In this document: positions 8,376-15,219 of the stretch, in pieces
Position numbering within the stretch: the stretch's first letter is position 1
How the letters are laid out: the number at the start of each line of letters is the position of its first letter
From: JBJXFE01 sp046153875
GTDB lineage: Bacteria; Planctomycetota; Phycisphaerae; Phycisphaerales; UBA1924
DNA: 64,000 nt
Reading direction: 5' to 3'
Assembly (NCBI GenBank): GCA_046153875.1
Contig: JBJXFE010000031.1
Location: forward strand, 1-64,000
Program-made: the position numbers and the translations under genes
Notes under the pieces: model-generated
Database searches by the model: none
The model's input: the letters and a program-made list of their open reading frames with translations, nothing else
What the model was told of the DNA's origin: nothing

Positions 8376-8684
8376 GTGAACTCAGCCGACCCCTGCCCCG
8401 CCTGCCCCACCCCCGGCGAACCCGCGCCCCGCAAGACCGGCCGCACGGTCCCGCTCACCGCGCTCCGCGCCGACGAACACGGCGTCATCGAGCGCCACAC
8501 CCTGGCCGAGGCGGACGCGAAGCTCCTCGCGGCCATGGGGCTCTGCTGCAACGCGCGCGTGCGCCTCTGCCGCGTCGGGCAGCCGTGCATCGTCGCCGTG
8601 ATGTCCGGGCGCGGCGCCGAGTGTCGCATCGGCCTGGCCCGCCCCCTCGCCGAGCGCATCCTGGTGGACGTGGTGCAGAACTGA
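8376..8684 (+). CDS. feoA: Ferrous iron transport protein A
   Basis: A small SH3-like cytoplasmic partner of FeoB. The FeoA domain runs from VPLTALRADEHGVIERH to ECRIGLARPLAERILVDVV. The chosen start is GTG 8376, which has GGAG at 8365-8368 and lies about 40 bases after the predicted transcription start. An in-frame ATG at 8259 lies upstream of that promoter and is probably not used. This gives 102 residues, with an N-terminal Cys-containing stretch (DPCPACPTPG) longer than in most FeoA proteins. feoB follows 55 bases later in the same operon. Confidence 0.85.
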   Translation: MNSADPCPACPTPGEPAPRKTGRTVPLTALRADEHGVIERHTLAEADAKLLAAMGLCCNARVRLCRVGQPCIVAVMSGRGAECRIGLARPLAERILVDVVQN

Positions 8685-8739
8685 ACGCCGCGGCGGACCG
8701 GGTGACGCGAGCCGCCGCACCGACGGGTCCTCCCGCATC

Positions 8740-11037
8740 ATGCCGACGGTTCCCGCACCAACCCCCGGCACCGGCGATTCGCCCGCGACGCCGGGCGTGT
8801 CGGGCCGGCGCGTCGCGCTCCTGGGCAACCCCAACACCGGCAAGACCACGCTCTTCAACCGCCTCTGCGGCCTGCGCCACAAGACCTCGAACTTCCCGGG
8901 GACGACGCTCGAAGCCCGCGTCGGGCGCGTCCGCGTAGGTCGGCTCTCCGAGCCGACAGATGACATCGCCGAGAGTCGGCTGGGAGAGCCGGCCTACACC
9001 GAACTCATCGATCTGCCCGGCGTCTACTCACTCGAACTCGACCAGATCGAGGCGGAGATCTGCCGCGCCGTGCTCGCGGGCCGCACGGCGCCGCGCGGCG
9101 AGCGCGTTGCCGAACCCGACGCCGTCTGCGTCGTCGCGGACGCCACCAACCTCCCGCGCAACCTGATGTTCGCGGGCGAGGCTCTGCGCCGCCGGCTCCC
9201 CACCGTCGTCGCCGTCAACATGATCGACCTTTCGCGCACCCGCGGCCTGCACATCGAGGCGGCCACGCTCGCCGAGGACCTCGGGTGCGCGGTCGTCTGC
9301 GTCAGCGCCCGTTCCGGCGAGGGGCTCGACGATCTCGCGCGGGCGCTCGCCGCGGCACGCATCCCGACGCATACGCCGCCCGGTGGGGTGGGCGACGAGC
9401 GCGCGCTGAAGGAATGGGCCGATGCGATCTACGAGCGCTGCGCCTCCGGCGAGCCGCGGGGGAGCGGCTCCATGCGCGCGACCATCGCCGACCACGCCGA
9501 TCGCGCCTTCACCCACCCCATCCTCGGCCTGTTCATCTTCGCCGCCGTCATGGCGGGGCTGTTCTGGACCCTCTTCACCCTCGCGGCCTACCCGATGGAC
9601 GGGATCGACGCCTTGTTCGGCGGCTTCGGCGACGCGCCGAAGTGGCTCCCGAGCGTTCTGCACACCGCGTGGGAAGGCGGCCTGACCGGACTTGTCCGCA
9701 CCACACTTCCCGACGGTCTTGTGCAAGACTTCGTCGCCAACGGCGTGGTCGGCGGCATCGGCGCCACGGTCGTCTTCCTCCCCCAGATCTGCCTGCTCTT
9801 CTTCGTCATCGCGCTCCTGGAGGACACCGGGTACCTCGCCCGCGCGGCGTTCGTCGTCGATCGCGCCCTCCGCCCCTTCGGCCTGCCCGGGCACGCCTTC
9901 GTCCCGCTCCTCTCATCGCACGCCTGCGCCCTGCCCGGCATCATGGCCACCCGCGCCATCCCCGACCGCCGCGAACGTCTCGCGGCCATCCTCGTCGCGC
10001 CCTTCATGTCCTGTTCGGCGCGCCTGCCCGTCTATGCCCTGCTCACCGGCATCCTCTTCCCGACTTCGCCCGCGCTGGCCGCGCTCGCGTTCGTCGGGTG
10101 CTACGCCCTGGGGATCGCCGCCGGCGTCCTCAGTTCCCTCATCGCCCGCCGCACCATCCTCCGCGGCGAGAGCCGCCCGATGGTCATGGAGTTGCCCAGC
10201 TACAAGCGCCCCAGCCTGCGGACGGCTCTCCTCACCACCTGGGACCGCGGCATGGTCTTCGTGAAGAACGCCGGCACCAACATCCTCTGCATCTGCATCG
10301 TGCTCTGGTGGCTCAGCAGTTATCCAAAGGTCGATCCGCCGTACGCAGCCGTCGAGCTTCGATCGACCGCGGCCTCGCTCGAGCCCGTTGACAAGGGCCT
10401 GGGCAGTGAGGCCGCCGGACCCGCGTACCTGGGTGAAGAGGCCGCCCGGGCCGCCGCCGAGTATCGCGCCGAGGCCGACGCGGTCTGGCGCGGGCCCGAT
10501 CCCGATCCGGCCCTCATCGCGAAACTGCACCGCCTCGCGGAACTCAACGAGGCGCGCAGCATGCCGCCGGCCGAGCGAGCGGCCCGGCTTGAGCAGTGGC
10601 GCCGCGACGCCGATCGCCTCGAAGCCTCCCACGCCGCCGCCCACAGCTTCGCCGGCCGCATCGGCCGCTTCATCCAGCCCGTCTTCGATCCGCTCGGCTA
10701 CGACTGGAAGCTCTCCGTCGGCGTCATCACGTCCTTCGCCGCCCGCGAGGTCTTCGCCTCCACCATGGCCGTCGTCGTCACCGGCGAGGAAAATGCCGAG
10801 GGCGAGGGCGTGCTCGATCGGATCGCCGCCGGCACGCGCGACGACGGCACGCCGATCTTCACCGCGGCCGTCGCCTGGTCGCTGCTCGTCTACTACGTTC
10901 TGGCGATGCAGTGCCTGCCCACCCTCGCCGTCACCGCCCGCGAAAGCGGCTCGTGGAAGTGGGCGGCGCTCCAGCAGGTCTGGATGAGCGGCTTGGCCTA
11001 TCTGGCCGCGCTCCTCGTCTTCCAGGTGCTGCGATGA
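8740..11037 (+). CDS. feoB: Ferrous iron transport protein B (GTPase permease)
   Basis: Inner-membrane Fe(II) transporter with an N-terminal G domain: G1 GNPNTGKTT (29-37), G3 DLPG (91-94), G4 NMID (160-163) and G5 SAR (189-191). The membrane part carries the two Gate motifs, including LLSSHACALPGIMATRAIPD and CSARLPVYALL. Two oddities stand out. Residues 66-86 are encoded by a 63-bp palindromic element between G2 and G3. A long charged insert (about residues 530-640, rich in Ala/Glu/Arg) lies between two membrane segments, before GRIGRFIQPVFDPLGYDW. At 765 residues the total length is still near the family norm. It is flanked by feoA and an overlapping small membrane gene. Confidence 0.95.
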   Translation: MPTVPAPTPGTGDSPATPGVSGRRVALLGNPNTGKTTLFNRLCGLRHKTSNFPGTTLEARVGRVRVGRLSEPTDDIAESRLGEPAYTELIDLPGVYSLELDQIEAEICRAVLAGRTAPRGERVAEPDAVCVVADATNLPRNLMFAGEALRRRLPTVVAVNMIDLSRTRGLHIEAATLAEDLGCAVVCVSARSGEGLDDLARALAAARIPTHTPPGGVGDERALKEWADAIYERCASGEPRGSGSMRATIADHADRAFTHPILGLFIFAAVMAGLFWTLFTLAAYPMDGIDALFGGFGDAPKWLPSVLHTAWEGGLTGLVRTTLPDGLVQDFVANGVVGGIGATVVFLPQICLLFFVIALLEDTGYLARAAFVVDRALRPFGLPGHAFVPLLSSHACALPGIMATRAIPDRRERLAAILVAPFMSCSARLPVYALLTGILFPTSPALAALAFVGCYALGIAAGVLSSLIARRTILRGESRPMVMELPSYKRPSLRTALLTTWDRGMVFVKNAGTNILCICIVLWWLSSYPKVDPPYAAVELRSTAASLEPVDKGLGSEAAGPAYLGEEAARAAAEYRAEADAVWRGPDPDPALIAKLHRLAELNEARSMPPAERAARLEQWRRDADRLEASHAAAHSFAGRIGRFIQPVFDPLGYDWKLSVGVITSFAAREVFASTMAVVVTGEENAEGEGVLDRIAAGTRDDGTPIFTAAVAWSLLVYYVLAMQCLPTLAVTARESGSWKWAALQQVWMSGLAYLAALLVFQVLR
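8935..8997. repeat. Palindromic double-hairpin element inserted in frame in feoB
   Basis: Left hairpin GTCGGCT-ctccg-AGCCGAC (8939-8957); right hairpin GTCGGCT-gggag-AGCCGGC (8975-8993) with one mismatch. The outer arms GTAGGTCGGCTCTCC (8935-8949) and GGAGAGCCGGCCTAC (8983-8997) also pair, 14 of 15 bases. The element is 63 bp, exactly 21 codons in feoB phase, and encodes residues 66-86. Confidence 0.8.
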
Positions 11038-11210
11038 GCTTCCCGTGGCGCGACTGGCAGTTCTGGGTTACCACCGCCGCCTTCTTCCTCGCGGCCGCGT
11101 GGCTGCTCCGCGGCGTGCTGCCGATCCCCATCCTCAGCGCCCGCCGCAAACGAGCCAGGACCCGCCGCCGCGTCCGCCTCACCATCGGCGGCAAGCCGCC
11201 GGAAAAATAG
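11034..11210 (+). CDS. Small single-span membrane protein at end of feo operon
   Basis: A 58-residue protein whose ATG overlaps the feoB stop as ATGA, indicating translational coupling. It has one transmembrane helix (about residues 8-30, WQFWVTTAAFFLAAAWLLRG) followed by a highly basic tail (ARRKRARTRRRVRL). It does not look like the winged-helix FeoC. Position and coupling suggest an accessory subunit of the iron transporter, but there is no direct evidence of function. Confidence 0.7.
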   Translation: MSFPWRDWQFWVTTAAFFLAAAWLLRGVLPIPILSARRKRARTRRRVRLTIGGKPPEK

Positions 11211-11228
11211 AAGCTATCCCAGAACCGT

Positions 11229-11308
11229 TTCACCACAGAGACACTGAGTTCACAGAGACAGCGATCAAAGGGGATTCCACTCTGTGACCTCTGTGTCTCC
11301 GTGGTGAA
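11229..11308. repeat. Long inverted repeat between convergent genes
   Basis: Two 29-base arms (11229-11257 and 11280-11308) pair at 26 of 29 positions around a 22-base loop. The arms begin TTCACCACAGAGACAC and end GTGTCTCCGTGGTGAA. It lies between the feo operon and the convergent vWA gene, so it can act as a bidirectional terminator. It also looks like an interspersed palindromic repeat. Confidence 0.8.
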
Positions 11309-11335
11309 TCTTGGTTTTCGGGATAGGGTCGAGGC

Positions 11336-14065
11336 TTACGGCCCATCGTCCCCCGGGGCACGCCGCACGATCGTCGGCCGCTCCTGCACCGTCGTGTTGA
11401 AGTTCACGCCCTCCGGCGTCGGCACCGGCACCTCGACCGTGCGCCCGATCGGCCCGGCCGTGCGCGTCAGCGAATCCACCGCGACGAAGCTCGTGAACGC
11501 GGACATCAGCCCGTGGTCGAGCGCCGTGCGCGTGATCTGCCCGTCGAACCAGTCGTCGCGCTCGCCGTCGCCGATCGCCCGCCGGCCCAGGTGCGCGATC
11601 TTCTGCCGCGCCCACACGGCCGCGAGCGCCCGCCGGGCCCCCGCCTCGCCCAGCCCCTCATCCTCGCCGACCACCACCGGCACGAGGATCGGCACGCGCT
11701 CCCCGCCCGCGCCCGCGCGCCCCGAGACCGTGACCGTCGTCGCCCCCGCCCCGCGGAACCGCCCCGTCACCATCACCGGCCTGCCCACGAACACGTCCGG
11801 CGTGCGCGCCGGGAAGACCTCGTCCACCTCCAGCCCGCCCCAGTCGATCCGCACGTCGGTCAGCGCCGCGTGCGTTGCACGGTCCATGAACATCCCCATC
11901 ACCGACGCCGCGTCGTCCTGGAGGCCCACGTGCGCCGCCGCCCCGCGCCCGAGCCGCGCCATCTCTTCGAGCAGGTGGCGGTTGGGCGCCGAGCCCATGC
12001 CCATGCTGAACACCCGCGACTCGCCCAGGTGTTTCTTCAGCTCGCCCAGCACCTCGGCCTCGTTGCCGATGAACCCGTCGGTGAGGAAGCAGACGAACCG
12101 CGTGCGGCGCGGGTCGTGCGGGAAGCCCAGCGCCGCCCGCAGCCCGTTGACCATGTACGTTCCGCCGCCGGCGCGAAGCGACTCGACGTAGTCGATCCCT
12201 CGCTTCACGTTGTCCCACGTCGCCGGCAACCCACGATCGCCGAGCAGCGAAGCCGTCTCGCCGAAGTTGACCACCTGGAAGCTGTCCTCGGGCCGCAGGC
12301 TGCGGATCGCGTGGACCACCGCACGCCGGGCCTGCGCCAGCGGCTCGCCGTCCATGCTCCCGGAGCAGTCGATCACGAACACCATCTCGGTCGGCGCCCG
12401 CTCGACGTACTTCAGGTCCGACGGCGGCACGATCATCAGCGTAAAGAACCCGCCCTTCTCCGTCACCTGCGTGAGCATCGCGGTCTTGAGCCGCTCTCCC
12501 GCGACACGCCACCGCAGCACGAAGTCCTTGTTCGGCACGGAGTCCAGCGGGCTCAGCGCAACGTTCGCCCGGTGCCCGCCCTGCGACGAGGCCAGCACGT
12601 TCACCTGGTGCGACCGGCACTCGAGCGACTCGATCGGCACGCCCGCGTCGATCGCCACCTTCACCGCGATGTCGTGCCCGCTCCGCTCGGCGGGCCGCAG
12701 GTACTGCACCTCCGTCACCTGGCGCGACGCCCCGTCCGCCCCGCGTTCGACCGATCCCACGCCGTCGCGGAACGGCTTGTGCCGCAGGTCGCGCGGCGGG
12801 TTGAACCGCGGGCCGACCACCATCGGGAAGACGAACTCGAACCACCCGTCGTGGTACGCCAGCGTGTTGAAGTACGTCATCGTCACGTCGATGCCCTTGC
12901 CGGGCTCGATGTTCGCGACGTGCTGCGTGAAGACGTTGGGCCGCTCCTGCGTGAGCAGCGACGCCGTGTGCCCCTGCCGCCGGGCTTCCTCGTAGACCTG
13001 CCGGGCCTGCTCGCGCTCGCGGATCACCCCGCGGATGCGCCGCTCGCCGATCGTCATCACGAAGTCGCTGACGGCCGCGTCCTCCGGCAGCGGGAAGACG
13101 TACAGCGCCTCGATCGTCTCGCTGAACGGGTTCTCGAACCGTTGCGTGACCCGCACGCCCGAGACGTACCCGTCGATCCGCGCGTCCACGTCCGTGTGCG
13201 TCAGCGGCACCGGCACGTCGCACGTCACCTCCGGCCCGTCCTGGAAGTACGGCCCCACGTACGCCCGCCGGTTCACCCGCGTCATCAGCGACCCGCACCC
13301 GGGCAGGTCGTCGGTCGGCGGCGGCACGTTCACCTTCCGCCGCTCGATCACCAGGAGTTCGTCGCCGGGCCGCAGCACAAACTCCGGCGGCTTCGCGGCC
13401 GCTTCGGCCTCCGCCGCGGCGACGGCGCGCTGGTGGGCTTCGAGCAGTGCCTGATAGTCATGATGGTGTGGAGAGGCCCCCCTGAAATACATGGCTCTGA
13501 GTTCTTCCAGAGTTGCGTTGGGGGAGTCTCCGCCTGCTGCGAACGGCGACTGTCCGGTTGCAGGGGGCTCGCTCGGAATGCCCTGCGAGCGGACGGAGTT
13601 GAGCTGAATGAATGCCTGGGTGTTCTGCGAAGGCACTCCCGTTCGTGCCTCGCTGACCTGTGGCTTCACCGCGTATGAGATTCCCGGCCACCCATTGGGA
13701 TAGTTGACGATCCAGTCCGGTGGGATCTGGGCTCTTGTGGGATCGAAGGTAGCGGAAGCGTCACCGACGACGGGCTGCCCGCCTCCAACTCCGAAGGAGT
13801 TCCAGCCATCGACGGTCCCCACCCAGTTCCCCGGCAACTGCAGACCGAGCGAGTCCGACTGCGTCCCGATCACGTTCCACGTCGGAGGCGGCGACAGCGA
13901 TGCGGCCCCAGGCGGAGCCAACTGTCGGTCGCGCTTACTGCGATCGCTGTCGCGCATGTCGCCCATGCGTCCGTGAGACCCGGCCGCGCACCCCCCGGGC
14001 ATAGCCGCCAGCACCAGCGCCACCACGAACAGAACCACCGCCGCGATCAACGCGCTGATCTTCAC
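11336..14065 (-). CDS. VIT and vWA domain secreted protein
   Basis: A 909-residue exported protein. An N-terminal hydrophobic signal ends near GGCAAG; the Cys raises the possibility of a lipoprotein, but the lipobox is imperfect. A low-complexity region follows (to about 230), then a VIT domain (DARIDGYVSGVRVTQRFENPF through YVFPLPEDAAVSDFVM), then a vWA domain with MIDAS motif DCSGSMDG in EMVFVIDCSGSMDGEPL. This is the inter-alpha-trypsin-inhibitor heavy-chain architecture, used for metal-dependent protein binding in the envelope. Its ATG overlaps the stop of the cohesin-like gene by four bases, so it is the last gene of a coupled three-gene operon. The partner is unknown. Confidence 0.88.
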   Translation of the reverse strand: MKISALIAAVVLFVVALVLAAMPGGCAAGSHGRMGDMRDSDRSKRDRQLAPPGAASLSPPPTWNVIGTQSDSLGLQLPGNWVGTVDGWNSFGVGGGQPVVGDASATFDPTRAQIPPDWIVNYPNGWPGISYAVKPQVSEARTGVPSQNTQAFIQLNSVRSQGIPSEPPATGQSPFAAGGDSPNATLEELRAMYFRGASPHHHDYQALLEAHQRAVAAAEAEAAAKPPEFVLRPGDELLVIERRKVNVPPPTDDLPGCGSLMTRVNRRAYVGPYFQDGPEVTCDVPVPLTHTDVDARIDGYVSGVRVTQRFENPFSETIEALYVFPLPEDAAVSDFVMTIGERRIRGVIREREQARQVYEEARRQGHTASLLTQERPNVFTQHVANIEPGKGIDVTMTYFNTLAYHDGWFEFVFPMVVGPRFNPPRDLRHKPFRDGVGSVERGADGASRQVTEVQYLRPAERSGHDIAVKVAIDAGVPIESLECRSHQVNVLASSQGGHRANVALSPLDSVPNKDFVLRWRVAGERLKTAMLTQVTEKGGFFTLMIVPPSDLKYVERAPTEMVFVIDCSGSMDGEPLAQARRAVVHAIRSLRPEDSFQVVNFGETASLLGDRGLPATWDNVKRGIDYVESLRAGGGTYMVNGLRAALGFPHDPRRTRFVCFLTDGFIGNEAEVLGELKKHLGESRVFSMGMGSAPNRHLLEEMARLGRGAAAHVGLQDDAASVMGMFMDRATHAALTDVRIDWGGLEVDEVFPARTPDVFVGRPVMVTGRFRGAGATTVTVSGRAGAGGERVPILVPVVVGEDEGLGEAGARRALAAVWARQKIAHLGRRAIGDGERDDWFDGQITRTALDHGLMSAFTSFVAVDSLTRTAGPIGRTVEVPVPTPEGVNFNTTVQERPTIVRRAPGDDGP

Positions 14066-14547
14066 TTGTCCTCTCCCGTGCGGAGCGTGACCGTCGCTTC
14101 GATCCTCTCGCCCGCGGGATTCGCCGCGGCCGCGATCTTCGTCTCAAACTCGGGCGCCCCTCCACCCACCACGCGCACGTGAATCCGCGCGACACGAGTC
14201 GAGCCGGACGGCGCTTCGCCGCCGGCGTGCAGGGCCGCGAGAATGACCCGCCCCCGGCTCGACTCGTTCAACGCCGCGGGGTCGTAGTACGGCGGTTCGG
14301 CGAACGCCGCCATCGCCGGGTCCCCCCCCTCGACGCCCACGAGGGTCACGCGGTTGTCCGACGGCTTGAGCTCGACCTGGTACGCCCCCAGCGCCGCGCC
14401 GGCGGAGTCGATGAACACATCCACGTGCGTGAACCGCACCGCGGGCGGCGCAACCTGCGATGCGCCAAGGACGAGGCCGGTGACGAGCAGGGCCAGCATC
14501 GCGCTGAGGGCCTTGGCTGACGGACGCCGAGGTCGTTTCGTCTTCAC
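14062..14547 (-). CDS. Secreted cohesin-like domain protein
   Basis: A 161-residue protein beginning at GTG 14547, which overlaps the upstream stop as GTGA. A signal-type hydrophobic segment (ALSAMLALLVTGLVLGASQV) is followed by one domain with cohesin-like features: LGAYQVELKPSDNRVTLVGV, YYDPAAL, GRVILAALHAGG and SGSTRVARIHVRV, matching the strand order of type I cohesins. The neighbouring upstream gene encodes a dockerin, the normal cohesin ligand. The assignment is from pattern, not from a profile search. No enzyme domain is present. Confidence 0.65.
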   Translation of the reverse strand: MKTKRPRRPSAKALSAMLALLVTGLVLGASQVAPPAVRFTHVDVFIDSAGAALGAYQVELKPSDNRVTLVGVEGGDPAMAAFAEPPYYDPAALNESSRGRVILAALHAGGEAPSGSTRVARIHVRVVGGGAPEFETKIAAAANPAGERIEATVTLRTGEDK

Positions 14548-15077
14548 GACGCACCCCCGAGCCGCACGGCCCGCATCGCGATCGCGTCCACGTCCCCCCC
14601 GTCCGTCCGCCCGTCTCCCGTCACGTCCCACGGCGACGTCGCTGCGCCCGGCGAGCCCGCATTCAGCAGCGCCCGCAGCCGCAGCGCATCGACGATGTCC
14701 ACGACGCGGTCGCCGTTGACGTCGAACTCCGCGGCATACGCCACCGGAGCGCCGCTCTTCGGCGCGCCCGGCGGCGCTCCACCGGACCCCGGCAGGCCGC
14801 CCGTCCTGTTGGAGACCAGCCGCGCCACGAGCACGAACAGCACCACCATCGCCGCCAGCGCCCCGAGCCGCTGGAGCCGGAACACGTTCCGCCGGCGCAG
14901 CTCCAGCGCGTCGAACTCCCGCTGCGCCTGCACGAGGATCGCCCGGCTCAGCAGCTCGCTCGGCCCGGCCCCCGCGTGCAGCGCCCTGAGGTCATCCGCC
15001 AGCGACGGCGGGACCATCGGGATCGGTTCGGGGGCTGAACCGCCGCCGGAGATCGAGTTGGGCCCGTTCAGGATCAT
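14544..15077 (-). CDS. Membrane-anchored dockerin-type protein
   Basis: A 177-residue protein. Start ATG 15077 is preceded by GGGGAGA; the open frame extends to 15119 but lacks a better site. It has a soluble N-terminal half with charged helices (SLADDLRALHAG, REFDALELRRRNVF), one membrane helix (LGALAAMVVLFVLVARLV), a Gly/Pro linker, and two EF-hand-like dockerin repeats: DVNGDRVVDIVDALRLRALL and DVTGDGRTDGGDVDAIAMRA. The Asp/Asn spacing fits calcium-binding type I dockerin. The N-terminal half resembles anti-sigma-type membrane proteins in layout, but no sigma gene is adjacent. It is first in the operon with the cohesin-like and vWA genes. Confidence 0.75.
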   Translation of the reverse strand: MILNGPNSISGGGSAPEPIPMVPPSLADDLRALHAGAGPSELLSRAILVQAQREFDALELRRRNVFRLQRLGALAAMVVLFVLVARLVSNRTGGLPGSGGAPPGAPKSGAPVAYAAEFDVNGDRVVDIVDALRLRALLNAGSPGAATSPWDVTGDGRTDGGDVDAIAMRAVRLGGAS

Positions 15078-15219
15078 GCGTGTCTCCCCGTGAAGCGCGC
15101 TCGGGCGCTCTTGGTTCACCGTTTTCTTACATCTGCTTGTGGCACCCGCCGCCGCGGGTGCCTATCTGCCTTCCTACCCACTCCCACGGTCCGCCCCGGA
15201 TTGTGCCGATAACAACGCC

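Noticed and set aside
11513..13678. 721-residue plus-strand open frame
   Set aside because: Antisense to the VIT/vWA gene; Arg/His/Pro/Val shadow pattern.
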